Shown: piece by piece, positions 16,457 to 25,306 of the stretch
Layout: each line of letters opens with the position of its first letter
Position numbering within the stretch: position 1 is the stretch's first letter
Assembly (NCBI GenBank): GCA_003214465.1
Contig: QCLO01000004.1
Span: 1 to 64,000, forward strand
DNA length: 64,000 nt
From: Acidimicrobiales bacterium AG-414-N20
Lineage (GTDB): Bacteria; Actinomycetota; Acidimicrobiia; Acidimicrobiales; MedAcidi-G1
Direction of reading: 5' to 3'
Notes under the pieces: generated by a model
What the model saw: only the letters and a program-made list of their open reading frames with translations
Told to the model about the DNA's origin: nothing
The model's database searches: none
Translations under genes and position numbers: made by a program

Positions 16457-17695
16457 TCAGTCCTCGCGCGGCTCTCTTGGCAGACCTAACACCCTTTCAC
16501 CAATAATATTTCTTTGCACTTGGTTAGAACCTGCATAGATAGTGTGTGCACGACTGTAAAGAAAAGTTCGTTGTAAAGAGTCCAGTAAATAACCGTGATT
16601 CAAGGAATCATCTAAAGGTGGGGTTGCTTCTACACCTATCATCCCTGAACTTCCGCGAATTTTTATTCCCAATTCCCCTAAACGGCGATGCCAAGAGGCC
16701 CAATAAAGTTTCCCTATAGACATTTCCGGTCCTGGCACGCCTCCTCTACTTAAAGATGAGAGCATCCTCATTTGGTTGTAGCGCATAATCTGCAATTCGG
16801 AAAAACTTTTCGCTAACTCTTGTCTGACCACAGGATCAGCTACTGAACCGGTTTGTTCGGCTATTTGAATCAATTCATCTAGTTCTTGACTAAAGGCTGT
16901 TTGCTGCCCAAGAGTTGATGCTCCTCTTTCGAAAGCAAGCGTTCCCATAGCTACTGACCATCCACTCCCCGGCTCTCCAACTGCCAAGTGGCCTTCCGTT
17001 CGCGCATCATTAAAAAAAACTTCATTAAATTCAGAACCGCCCGTAATCTGAACTATTGGACGAATTTCTATCTCATTTTGCTCCATGGGTACTAGCAGAT
17101 ATGAAAGTCCCTGATGCCGTGTTGCCTCCGCTTCTGTTCTACACAACACGAAAATCCAGTCAGAATACTGAGCAAGTGAAGTCCAAATTTTTTGACCATT
17201 AATAATCCACTGATCTCCCTCTTTAGTCGCTCGAGTTGAAATGTTTGCTAAATCTGAGCCTGCATCTGGTTCTGAGTAACCCTGACACCAAAATTCGTTG
17301 CCTTTTAATATCTCTGGGATAAAACGAGTCTGCTGTTCAGGTGTTCCGTAGGCTACGAGAGTTGGAGCCAGCAGAGTTACACCAATATTTGGTATACGAC
17401 CTGGAGCTCTAGCCTCAACGTAGGTCTGGTGAAAGATCACCTGTTCGAACAATGAGCAATTACGACCACCTAGTTCTTCTGGAAAGTCGAGCCCAAGCCA
17501 TCCACCTTCAGCTAGCTCTTTTTCCCATTCCAACAGAATTTCTATAGGTATATCTTCACGTCCCGTCCCACCGCGATTACGGAGTTCAGAAAACTCTCCA
17601 ACTAGATGTTCTTCAAGCCAAGTTCTTACCTCTTCGGCAAAACTTTCCTCTTGGTTACTCTTAGAAAACTCCACCATAAAACGGTAGCGTCTCAA
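16457..17695 (-). CDS. Acyl-CoA dehydrogenase
   Basis: A FAD-dependent flavoenzyme of about 405-412 residues. It has the signatures WCQGYSEPDAGSDLANI (FAD/substrate binding) and GQKIWTSLAQYSDW, and ends with AHTIYAGSNQVQRNIIGERVLGLPR, the C-terminal ACAD motif. It is most like the subgroup seen in steroid or branched-chain degradation of actinobacteria (similar ending to the enzyme at 52108); the substrate is not fixed. The start may be ATG 17695 or the internal ATG at 17677 (MVEFSKSN); neither has a clear ribosome site. It is upstream of the thiolase in the same direction. Confidence 0.93.
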   Translation of the reverse strand: MRRYRFMVEFSKSNQEESFAEEVRTWLEEHLVGEFSELRNRGGTGREDIPIEILLEWEKELAEGGWLGLDFPEELGGRNCSLFEQVIFHQTYVEARAPGRIPNIGVTLLAPTLVAYGTPEQQTRFIPEILKGNEFWCQGYSEPDAGSDLANISTRATKEGDQWIINGQKIWTSLAQYSDWIFVLCRTEAEATRHQGLSYLLVPMEQNEIEIRPIVQITGGSEFNEVFFNDARTEGHLAVGEPGSGWSVAMGTLAFERGASTLGQQTAFSQELDELIQIAEQTGSVADPVVRQELAKSFSELQIMRYNQMRMLSSLSRGGVPGPEMSIGKLYWASWHRRLGELGIKIRGSSGMIGVEATPPLDDSLNHGYLLDSLQRTFLYSRAHTIYAGSNQVQRNIIGERVLGLPREPRED

Positions 17696-17700
17696 AAGTC

Positions 17701-18258
17701 TTAAAAGTTTTTATTAACAGTAGAAGTCAAAAGTTTGCATAAAACTTCACAAATCCCATTGAGTCTCATAGCTACTTTTTCATATTCATCTAAAGGTTTG
17801 TCGAATGGATCAGAGATCTCGTCTCCTGATCGTCCAGAAGTCATATGCCCACCACGTGCTGAATGCAATTCCTCTACCCATGATTTAAACGAAGGCAACT
17901 CCTCCATTTTCGATATCAATGATCCCAATCTCACTATTTCTCCAGCTAAAAAAGTTCGATTACGTGCTTGTTGTTGGATTTTTGAAATTGACAATTCATG
18001 AGGTCTGGTCATGGCAACGATCAATTCTGCTTTTTCAACTGTTTGCTTATTTAATAAGTGGGTCGTGTGATTTGAGAGATCAATATCGAAATTTTCCATC
18101 ACTTTTATAGCTTCCTTTGTGGCACCTGAATTACTTTTCACATTTGTTCCAGCAGAGAAAACTTCTATTTCTGAAGTCGTGTTTATTAATTTGTCCTTTA
18201 AAAAAGCTTCTGCCATAGGTGAACGGCATGTATTTCCTGTACATACGAAAAGAATCAC
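17701..18258 (-). CDS. Low-molecular-weight protein-tyrosine-phosphatase-like protein
   Basis: A 185-residue protein if started at GTG 18258, immediately before the catalytic loop VCTGNTCRSPMAEA (C-x5-R-S; nucleophile Cys near residue 6). The general-acid Asp lies in the DISDPFDKPLDEYEKVA-like segment near the end (SDEISDPFDKP-type context). The reading frame stays open far upstream, but that part lies antisense to the start of the CaiB gene and looks like noise, so I exclude it. Family members dephosphorylate protein tyrosines or act as arsenate reductases; the DPF motif favours a phosphatase. Its stop lies 5 bp before the acyl-CoA dehydrogenase gene's start. Confidence 0.82.
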   Translation of the reverse strand: MILFVCTGNTCRSPMAEAFLKDKLINTTSEIEVFSAGTNVKSNSGATKEAIKVMENFDIDLSNHTTHLLNKQTVEKAELIVAMTRPHELSISKIQQQARNRTFLAGEIVRLGSLISKMEELPSFKSWVEELHSARGGHMTSGRSGDEISDPFDKPLDEYEKVAMRLNGICEVLCKLLTSTVNKNF

Positions 18259-18352
18259 ATATAGACCGTAGCCAATTTCTTTGTATCTCTGAAATCGCAA
18301 TAGCAGCAAAAAACACCTAGCGTCTTTGTTAGGGATTCGAAAGGGAGAAAAT

Positions 18353-19576
18353 ATGGCTGGTCCTATGGACGGAGTGAAAGTCGTAGAACTTGGTATTTGG
18401 GTAGCTGGACCAGCAGCTGCGGGAATACTCGCAGAATGGGGTGCTGACGTAACCAAGATTGAGCCTACGAAAGGTGATCCTTCCAGAATTTTTCAATTCA
18501 TGCTTGGTGGTGACATGCCGACTAATCCTGTTTTTGAAATGGATAACCGTTCAAAGCGTGGAATGGCAGTCGACCTTTCTCAAGATAAAGGTAGGGAGAT
18601 ACTTTTTGACTTGCTCAAAAATGCAGATGTTTTCATCACCAATCTTAGACCAGGAGGTCTCCAAAGACTGGGTATCGATTTTGAATCAATAGAAGAACGC
18701 TTTCCAAGACTGATCTACTGCCATATCACTGCCTATGGAAGGGAAGGTGAAAGCGCTGATCTTCCTTCATTTGATGTAGGCGCCTTTTGGGCCCGTTCTG
18801 GCATTGCAAGCCTCTTAACCACAGAAGATTCTGATCCCCCATTTCAGCGTGGTGGGATGGGTGATCATTCGGTAGCTATGTCTGCCGCTGCGGCTATATC
18901 AGCTGCTCTTTTTGAAAGGGAGAAATCTTCTAAAGGTCAGCTTGTCGAAACATCTCTCATCCGGCAAGGCGCTTATACCATCAGCTTTGACTTGAATGCC
19001 CTGCTGATGTGGGGCCGAACAATTGCTCTTGGGTCTCGCGAAGGTATGGGTAATCCAGCTATGAACAACTACAAAGCTTCCTGTGGAAGGCGATTTTGGC
19101 TCGTGGGAATTGAACCTTTTCGCCATTGGCCGCCATTAGCAAGAGCAGTAGGCCATCCAGAGTGGATTGAAGATGAAAGGTTTTCAGATCCTGCAGCACG
19201 TGCTAAAAACGCTAAAGAGTTGATTGGCGAACTGGATGAGATATTTGCCACACGTACTCTGAATGAATGGAGTGAAATTTTTAGCTCTGAACCAGATCTT
19301 TTTTGGGCACCTGTGAATACACCAGATGACCTTTTAGCCGATCAAACTTTCAGTGATTCTGGAGCATTGCTAGATGTGCCCGACGGCTCTACGGGAACGC
19401 TTATGATCTCAACTCCTGTGGATTTTCATAGAACTTCTGCGACCCCAAGATCTTTGGCTCCCAAACTAGGAGAACATACCGCAGAAATACTCAAAGAAAT
19501 CGGCCTAAGTGAAGAGGAAATAGAAACTATGCACAATTCAGGAGTTGTTATAGACGGGTCAAAATCTGAAAACTAA
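18353..19576 (+). CDS. CaiB/BaiF family (class III) CoA-transferase
   Basis: A 407-residue, full-length class III CoA-transferase. The ATG at 18353 has a GGGAG ribosome site six bases upstream and gives the family's normal N-terminus (MDGVKVVELGIWVAGPAAAGILAEWGADVTKIEP). Other motifs: NRSKRGMAVDLSQDKGREI, DVFITNLRPGGLQRLGID and the QRGGMGDHSVAMSAAAA region around the catalytic Asp. It would move CoA between an acyl-CoA and a carboxylic acid, or act as a racemase in the alpha-methylacyl-CoA subgroup. It is convergent with an esterase gene 4 bp away. Confidence 0.93.
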   Translation: MAGPMDGVKVVELGIWVAGPAAAGILAEWGADVTKIEPTKGDPSRIFQFMLGGDMPTNPVFEMDNRSKRGMAVDLSQDKGREILFDLLKNADVFITNLRPGGLQRLGIDFESIEERFPRLIYCHITAYGREGESADLPSFDVGAFWARSGIASLLTTEDSDPPFQRGGMGDHSVAMSAAAAISAALFEREKSSKGQLVETSLIRQGAYTISFDLNALLMWGRTIALGSREGMGNPAMNNYKASCGRRFWLVGIEPFRHWPPLARAVGHPEWIEDERFSDPAARAKNAKELIGELDEIFATRTLNEWSEIFSSEPDLFWAPVNTPDDLLADQTFSDSGALLDVPDGSTGTLMISTPVDFHRTSATPRSLAPKLGEHTAEILKEIGLSEEEIETMHNSGVVIDGSKSEN

Positions 19577-19580
19577 TAGC

Positions 19581-20513
19581 TTAGAGAGCGTCAGCAAGTC
19601 TCTTGCAAGCTAAATCCATTACTTCTCTTGCTGCTGGCACCATCTCAAAAAAAACTAAAAAGGCGTGAGGGAGTGATGGAATACACTCATAATAGGTTTC
19701 AACACCTGCTTCCTTTAGAACTTTTGCATATGCTTCACCCTCATCACGAAGAATATCTAATTCACCTGTAATGATTTGTGCGGAGGGTAATCCTGAAAAA
19801 TCTTTTGAATGTATTGGAGCGGCATAGGATTCTCCAATAAATTTCTCAGCACCTACATAATGTCTATAGAACCATCGCATCATGACTCCAGGTAAAATTG
19901 GCCCTTCTATATTCTCTTGGTGTGATGGCCATCGATCGGGATCGATATCAAAACAACCGTAAAAAAGCATCTGATGCTTTATTTCTGGCCCATTTCGATC
20001 TCTGCTCATTTGACAAACAACAGTGGCAAGATTTGCTCCAGCACTATCACCTGCCACTGCGATGCGTTCAGAGTCAATTCCTAAGCCTTCTGAGTTCTTG
20101 GCGATTTGGCAAAGAGCTGAATAACAATCCTCTGGAGGTGTAGGGAAAGGGTGTTCAGGAGCTTTTCGGTAATCGACCGCTATAAGCACTGCACCAGATC
20201 TATTTGCTAAGCCCCGGCACTGACCGTCATAGCTGTTTAAATTACCGACAACCCAACCACCTCCATGGAAAAAAACAATCGCAGGTGATCTACCATCTAC
20301 CCCTTTAGGTCTATAAATCCGAATAGCCATTTCTCCGCCATCCACATTTGCCAAATTCAAGTTCTCTATTACATCGACTTCCTCTCCGCCACCTTCTGAG
20401 TAATCGCCATTAATTTCCCTGAATTCTTCTGGCGTTAAGGTGTCAAAATCCATTTCTGGCGCATCTGCTGCTACAGCTTCGAGTATTGCACTAAGTGTTT
20501 CATCAAGTGGCAT
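19581..20513 (-). CDS. HSL-type alpha/beta-hydrolase (esterase/lipase)
   Basis: A 310-residue carboxylesterase of the hormone-sensitive-lipase family, with the oxyanion-hole motif FFHGGGWVVGN, the nucleophile elbow GDSAGAN, and the acid/His end in ITGELDILRDEG and LPHAFL. ATG 20513 was chosen because an AGAGAGG ribosome site lies six bases upstream. This start overlaps the end of the GrdB-like gene by 11 bp, so the two are probably co-translated. It likely hydrolyses short-chain esters; the natural substrate is unknown. Confidence 0.9.
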   Translation of the reverse strand: MPLDETLSAILEAVAADAPEMDFDTLTPEEFREINGDYSEGGGEEVDVIENLNLANVDGGEMAIRIYRPKGVDGRSPAIVFFHGGGWVVGNLNSYDGQCRGLANRSGAVLIAVDYRKAPEHPFPTPPEDCYSALCQIAKNSEGLGIDSERIAVAGDSAGANLATVVCQMSRDRNGPEIKHQMLFYGCFDIDPDRWPSHQENIEGPILPGVMMRWFYRHYVGAEKFIGESYAAPIHSKDFSGLPSAQIITGELDILRDEGEAYAKVLKEAGVETYYECIPSLPHAFLVFFEMVPAAREVMDLACKRLADAL

Positions 20514-21426
20514 TATCATCCTCTCTATTATTTTCTGCTGCGGTTCTATCTTCTTCATACTGGTACTGCGGTTCGTTTACACGTGGTTGTCGACTGTCTC
20601 CCTCTACGGAATTAACCCCATTATTTAAACCACTTGTTGCTTTATCTTTCCAAGAAGGGTCATCAGACCAAACAACATCGAGATCAACTATGGAACCGGG
20701 AGAATCTATATTTCCCGCAGCCTTGAAAGCCTTACGTAATAAATCTCTTTGAAACTCTGGTTCATGTGGGCGCCCTGATGTGTAGCCCAAAGGCATGTCT
20801 ACAAACGCTGCGCGAGGCGGATTCACTGATTCAGTTATGCTTCTTGCAGCTGTTAAGCAAATTGTCGGAAATCCTGCTTCTTCTAAAACTCGTGCTACCA
20901 AACCCACGGTTTGGTGACAAACAGGTCAAACCGGAACCAGCAACACCAGATCAACAGGCGCACCTGGCATGTTCGCAATTGATTCAAGAATCAAAGGTGC
21001 TAATTCCTCTTCGGCGCGTCTAGAGGAATAAATTCCTCCCATGCAAGCAACAGAATTAGTTGCCAGACTCCCGATTGTTTTTTCGGCTACCAGTTCGTGA
21101 AGTCTGTCAGTAGGGAAAACTATATTTGGATCTTCCCTCGCCGGCTCTAGATCATAAGCAAAATGGGTTACTCGAACATCACTTGCAGGCTCACTAGAAG
21201 GAATGATACGAACACCGGTGTCGTCTTCCCAGTGAAAAGCAACCTGTCCTTTCGTATAAGCACCCCCGGATGCAAGCAACGCTACATTTGATTCTGAAAT
21301 TGGCTTTTTAATGGGAGTCCATGGAGGTATCTCTTTTTTCTCCGCCCATCTGTAATCGTCATATCCAAGACGCGCATATTGTTCTCTAGTCCGCTGTATG
21401 TAATCGACTGGATCAGTTAAAGACAT
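20503..21426 (-). CDS. GrdB-like selenoprotein (glycine/betaine/sarcosine reductase B family), UGA-encoded Sec167
   Basis: Read through a single in-frame TGA (20926-20928), two abutting ORFs form one 307-residue protein. The junction reads ...DLVLLVPV-U-PVCHQTVGLVARVLEEAGFP, with Sec167 and Cys170 making a U-x-x-C redox motif. The part after the UGA continues the family's conserved segments (GLVAR.LEEAGFPT, PPRAAFVDMPLGYTSGRP), so both halves belong to one gene. A hairpin with bacterial SECIS geometry follows the UGA. Classical GrdB acts in anaerobic glycine/betaine/sarcosine reduction; this shorter family, seen in aerobes, has no proven function. A GGGAG ribosome site precedes ATG 21426. It is divergent from a MerR regulator and overlaps an esterase gene. 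Confidence 0.85.
20893..20919 (-). promoter_or_regulatory. Putative bacterial SECIS element
   Basis: Reading the minus strand, 17 bases separate the TGA from the apical loop. A perfect 6-bp stem CCAAAC / GTTTGG encloses the loop CGTGG, and the outer strands TGTCA and TAGCA extend it with one mismatch. G at the second loop position and the 16-37-base spacing fit the published bacterial SECIS pattern as I recall it. It would recruit SelB to place selenocysteine at residue 167. Confidence 0.7.
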
Positions 21427-21482
21427 TAATATTCTCCCATTTATCTAACAATAGCTTAATTAAAGTCAAAATTTTCTATGAG

Positions 21483-21513
21483 TTGTTACTCTTAGAGTAA
21501 TTACTCATATAAT
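21483..21513 (+). promoter_or_regulatory. MerR-type promoter with 15-bp palindromic operator
   Basis: The sequence has a -35-like TTGTTA (21483-21488) and a consensus -10 TATAAT (21508-21513), separated by 19 bp, the stretched spacing typical of MerR-controlled promoters. A perfect 15-base palindrome, TTACTCTTAGAGTAA (21486-21500), sits between them. The downstream gene encodes a MerR-family protein, so autoregulation is likely, and the same site could control the divergent GrdB-like gene. Confidence 0.65.
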
Positions 21514-21528
21514 TTAATTAGTGATTGC

Positions 21529-22290
21529 ATGACCTCAAATAACTCTTACAGCGTTGAAGATTTAGCTCTGAAAGCTGAAATCAGTGTCGACACAATTCGC
21601 TATTACCAAGGGTTAGGTTTGATACCACCACCTCAAAAAAATGGTAGAAGAGCCATTTACAGCAAAGAGCATATTTCCCGTCTAGAAGAAATAAGAAAAT
21701 TAGCATTTGAGGGATTCTCTTTACGTCAAATTTCATTGCTGAAAGAACAGGCCTCATATGAGAACACTTCAGATGACTTAAAGAATCTGATAGCAGAAGA
21801 TGCGAAAACTAGAAGCTTAAGCCGATCTGAAGTAGCCGAAAAAGCATCAGTACCTGAAAGTCTTGTAGCTCTCTTATGCGATAACGGACTTTTGCAACCA
21901 CTTTTTGATGATGAAGAACCACGGTTTGATGAAAGTTCTGTGAGTATGGTCGAAGCGGGAATAGCAATAGCTAATGCTGGAGTCCCTTTAGAGGAACTCG
22001 TATCTCTGGCCCAGTACCACTCCTCAAATGTAAACGAAGTAGTAGATAGGGCTATCGACCTTTTTGAAGAACACATCAAAGAAGGTACTGGGGTCTCATC
22101 CGAGAAAGAGCTAGCTGTAATTATGAAAGATCTGCTTCCCCCGGTAATTCGTCTAGTGGCTCAACACTTTCATAAAAGTTTGCTCACCCGCTCGTTGGAA
22201 AGGATAGATGGTCGTAATAAAACAATTTTGTCTAATGCGTTGATTGCTTCTGATCCTGAAAATCTAGAGGTGACCTGCGAATGGCGTTAA
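21529..22290 (+). CDS. MerR-family transcriptional regulator
   Basis: A 253-residue regulator with an N-terminal MerR winged helix (YSVEDLALKAEISVDTIRYYQGLGLIPPP, RRAIYSKEHISRLEEIRKL). Residues about 90-130 look like a second helix-turn-helix (SRSEVAEKASVPESLVALL), followed by an all-helical C-terminal region of unknown ligand specificity. There are few cysteines, which argues against a mercury or copper sensor. Its own promoter carries a palindrome in a 19-bp spacer. Its 3' end overlaps menF by 10 bp, placing the regulator at the head of the men operon, and it is divergent from the selenoprotein gene. Confidence 0.9.
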   Translation: MTSNNSYSVEDLALKAEISVDTIRYYQGLGLIPPPQKNGRRAIYSKEHISRLEEIRKLAFEGFSLRQISLLKEQASYENTSDDLKNLIAEDAKTRSLSRSEVAEKASVPESLVALLCDNGLLQPLFDDEEPRFDESSVSMVEAGIAIANAGVPLEELVSLAQYHSSNVNEVVDRAIDLFEEHIKEGTGVSSEKELAVIMKDLLPPVIRLVAQHFHKSLLTRSLERIDGRNKTILSNALIASDPENLEVTCEWR

Positions 22291-23606
22291 CTGACCAAAA
22301 TGAATCAACAGCTCGTTTATCCGTTAAGACCGTTCGCATACCTTCTGGAATCGCCAATGACCCGCTCTCTTGGTTTCCCGACAAACCGTCAAAAGACATT
22401 TGCTGGTTTTGGGAAATCCCTGAAGAGAAAACTTCATGGCTAGGAATAGGAGAAGCTGAATCAATCACTCTTAAAGGTTCCACGAGATTCAGTGTGGCTA
22501 ACAAGCACTTTCAGAAAATACTAGACCTAATTGACTGGGAAGCACCTGACGATGCCCCACCACCACGTTTTGCCGTCGGGTTCTCATTTGATGAAAATAG
22601 TGAAAATAGTGACTGGGAATTCTTAGGTAACAGTCAATTAATCTTCCCAAGGATTCAAATACTGCGCAACGGTGAAGATACTTGGCTTACGACAACTAAT
22701 GCATCTCTAGAAGAAGCACCCCTTTCACCTACTCCAAGTCCATCTCAACCAACTGATACAGATCCCAAAAAGGAAGTGTCTGAAAAAGATCGCGATCATT
22801 ACAAGAACCTAGTACTTACCGCTCTTAAAGAAATAGAAAATGGTGACCTTGAAAAAGCTGTGCCATGTAGGTCTATTTTTGTAGAGAGAAAACCTATTAT
22901 ACAAAACCTATTATCCTCACTAAGAAACTCGTATCCTGCTTGTGCAACTTTCTGCGTTTATAAAGATGGCAATGCTTTTGTTGGGTCTACACCCGAACGA
23001 CTAGCCTCTACTACGAAAAATGGAAAACTCTACACTGCTGCCCTTGCGGGCTCTGCCCCGAGAGCATCGGATCAGGCGCTAGATAGCGCTTTAAGTCAAG
23101 GACTGCTAACAAGCCCCAAAGAAAAAAAAGAACACGCCTTAGTAGTTGAAGAGATACTAAGAAGACTTGTATCTCTAGGATTACAACCCGAGGAGACACA
23201 AGAACCAACAATCTTAAAATTGAACGGTATTCAACATCTTTATACCCCGATTCACTCACAACTAAATTCAGAAGTCCCTCTCCTGGAGGCTGTCGATGCG
23301 CTACACCCAACACCAGCAGTCAGTGGACATCCCCTCAAAAGAGCGAACGAACTGAGATTGAAATACGAAAGTTTTGATAGAGGCTGGTTTGCAGGACCAA
23401 TTGGCTGGTTAGACATCTCGGGAGCAGGCGAATTTCGCGTGGCATTGAGATCTGGTTTGATAAATAAAGAAGGAACTACCCTTTTCGCCGGAGCCGGCGT
23501 TGTAAATGGGTCAGACCCTGAACGTGAACTTATTGAAACTGACATGAAACTCAAAGCAATGCTTGATCACATAGTTCCTCTAAACGACAGTGAAAATGAT
23601 CAGTGA
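22281..23606 (+). CDS. menF: Isochorismate synthase
   Basis: A 441-residue chorismate-utilising enzyme that would convert chorismate to isochorismate at the head of menaquinone synthesis. The C-terminal chorismate-binding domain is clear: FVGSTPERLAS, YTAALAGSAPR, LHPTPAVSGHP and FAGPIGWLDISGAGEFRVALRSGL, with FAGAGVVNGSDPERELIETDMKLKAML at the end. The N-terminal 150 residues are divergent, as is usual. It overlaps the MerR gene by 10 bp and menD by 4 bp, and its position before menD favours menF over EntC-type siderophore synthesis. Confidence 0.93.
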   Translation: MALTDQNESTARLSVKTVRIPSGIANDPLSWFPDKPSKDICWFWEIPEEKTSWLGIGEAESITLKGSTRFSVANKHFQKILDLIDWEAPDDAPPPRFAVGFSFDENSENSDWEFLGNSQLIFPRIQILRNGEDTWLTTTNASLEEAPLSPTPSPSQPTDTDPKKEVSEKDRDHYKNLVLTALKEIENGDLEKAVPCRSIFVERKPIIQNLLSSLRNSYPACATFCVYKDGNAFVGSTPERLASTTKNGKLYTAALAGSAPRASDQALDSALSQGLLTSPKEKKEHALVVEEILRRLVSLGLQPEETQEPTILKLNGIQHLYTPIHSQLNSEVPLLEAVDALHPTPAVSGHPLKRANELRLKYESFDRGWFAGPIGWLDISGAGEFRVALRSGLINKEGTTLFAGAGVVNGSDPERELIETDMKLKAMLDHIVPLNDSENDQ

Positions 23607-25306
23607 CCATGTCTGAAACTTCTTACAACTGGTGCAGATCTCTCTTTTACCAATTCGCTTCTAATGGAGTGCAACATGTAGCCATATCACCTGGTTCCAG
23701 GTCTACTCCACTATCAATCGCTGCTGACTTAACTGAGGGACTGGAAACTTCCATACATCTAGATGAGAGAGCAGGAAGCTACTTTGCTCTTGGTTTAGCT
23801 AAGGCGACTTCCAAACCCGTTATTCTCATATGCACATCTGGAACCGCAGCGGTCAACTATCACCCCGCCGTAGTGGAAGCTTTCTATTCCGGAACTCCTT
23901 TAATAATTATCTCAGCAGATCGACCACCAGAACTTCAGAATCGAGGAGCCCCTCAAACAATTAACCAAATCGAACTTTACGGCAAACATGTAAGGGGGTT
24001 TTTTCAAGCTCCCGTTCCGGGCGAATCAATCCAGAAAAACGCACTTAACTTGGCTACTGATGCCTTTTCGCAAAGCTTAAAGCCCTTTCCAGGACCGGTT
24101 CATATCAACTGTCCTTTGCGTGAACCTCTGGAGCCTTCTAATGTTCTTTTCTCAAATTTTGAAGCCTCAGATTATTTAGAAATGACTCGAGAAGTTGATG
24201 TTTCAGAATTGGAAAAGTTTTTAGAATACGAAAAAGGATTAATTGTTGTTGGTCCTATAGAAACTGATTCAACAACATGCAACAAGATATCCGAGTTGGG
24301 AAGTGTAACGGGATGGCCAGTAGTTGCAGATCCAGCTTCAAGCTTGCGTAATGGCCCACACACCAAAGACTGTGTAATTATTTCTTCCGGCGAGCACATC
24401 TTTAGGAGCACTTGGGTAAAAGAACACAAGCCAGATGTGATTATCCAGATGGGGAGAATGCCGACAAGCAAAGGATACAAATTGTTCTTAAACGAAGTCG
24501 GCGCAAAAAACATAATTTGCACTGATGAACTCGGATTCTTTCCAGATTCAGAAAGTGTCGCCACTAAAAAAGTTGCAGTCTCCCCTAGTGCTTTAGCGAC
24601 AGGCCTAACCCAACTTGCTGGGAAAAAGAAACAAACAGACTGGACTCAATCATGGAGTCATGCTGAAAGAATATCTTCACTAACTATCCGAGAACTCGTA
24701 AGTAATTCAGTATTCGATGAAGCAGCAACAGCCCTATATCTAGAAGAAGCACTACCCGAGGAAAGCTGCATTTTTGTTTCCAACTCCATGCCGATTCGTG
24801 ATTTAGATGCCTTTCTACCATCTTCATTAAAGCGGCTAAAAGTTTTCGCTAACCGAGGCGCCAACGGAATCGATGGAGTTATCTCAACTGCTACTGGAAT
24901 TTCAAAAGGGTCACCTAAAGTGCCTACAGTTTTATTTACTGGAGACCTTGCTTTTCTTCACGATCTATCAGGTTTTACTGCCCTAAAAAGACTCGGATCG
25001 GATTTAACTATTGTCATCGTCGATAACAATGGCGGCGGTATTTTTTCTTTTCTTCCAATAGCAGAAACTGAAGATGTCAATTTCCAGAAACTATTTCACA
25101 CCCCTCATGACCTTGATATAAAGGCCATTGCTGGAATCATTGGTGCCAACTTTTTCGCACCCACTACTCGTCAAGACTTTTTAGATGCCCTTAAGCAATC
25201 CATCAACATAAGTGGAGTCAATGTGATACATGTAATCGTCGATGCTCAAACAAATGTTGCGACTCACAAAACAACCTCCAACAAAGTAAGTGAAGCGTTG
25301 CAATGA
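23603..25306 (+). CDS. menD: SEPHCHC synthase
   Basis: This thiamine-diphosphate enzyme adds a succinyl-semialdehyde unit from 2-oxoglutarate to isochorismate in menaquinone synthesis. The 567-residue length is normal. Family segments: HVAISPGSRSTPLSIAA and LDERAGSYFALGLAKA at the N-terminus, CTSGTAAVNYHPAVVEA, the middle domain, and the ThDP site GDLAFLHDLSGF with IVIVDNNGGGIFSFLP. Start GTG 23603 overlaps the menF stop (GTGA); an ATG two codons later is an alternative. It is followed by menH with a 4-bp overlap. Confidence 0.97.
   Translation: MTMSETSYNWCRSLFYQFASNGVQHVAISPGSRSTPLSIAADLTEGLETSIHLDERAGSYFALGLAKATSKPVILICTSGTAAVNYHPAVVEAFYSGTPLIIISADRPPELQNRGAPQTINQIELYGKHVRGFFQAPVPGESIQKNALNLATDAFSQSLKPFPGPVHINCPLREPLEPSNVLFSNFEASDYLEMTREVDVSELEKFLEYEKGLIVVGPIETDSTTCNKISELGSVTGWPVVADPASSLRNGPHTKDCVIISSGEHIFRSTWVKEHKPDVIIQMGRMPTSKGYKLFLNEVGAKNIICTDELGFFPDSESVATKKVAVSPSALATGLTQLAGKKKQTDWTQSWSHAERISSLTIRELVSNSVFDEAATALYLEEALPEESCIFVSNSMPIRDLDAFLPSSLKRLKVFANRGANGIDGVISTATGISKGSPKVPTVLFTGDLAFLHDLSGFTALKRLGSDLTIVIVDNNGGGIFSFLPIAETEDVNFQKLFHTPHDLDIKAIAGIIGANFFAPTTRQDFLDALKQSINISGVNVIHVIVDAQTNVATHKTTSNKVSEALQ

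Noticed and set aside
18259-18456. N-terminal extension of the low-molecular-weight phosphatase frame
   Set aside because: The open frame reaches 18456, but this part is antisense to the well-supported start of the CaiB gene and encodes low-complexity Ser/Ala/Pro residues unlike the family; the catalytic loop follows directly after GTG 18258.
20908-20928. Simple pseudogene or sequencing error at the UGA of the GrdB-like gene
   Set aside because: The frame is kept on both sides, the stop coincides with the expected redox residue of a U-x-x-C motif, and a SECIS-like hairpin follows; a frameshift or random nonsense change explains this less well, though genome-wide selenocysteine genes must still be checked.
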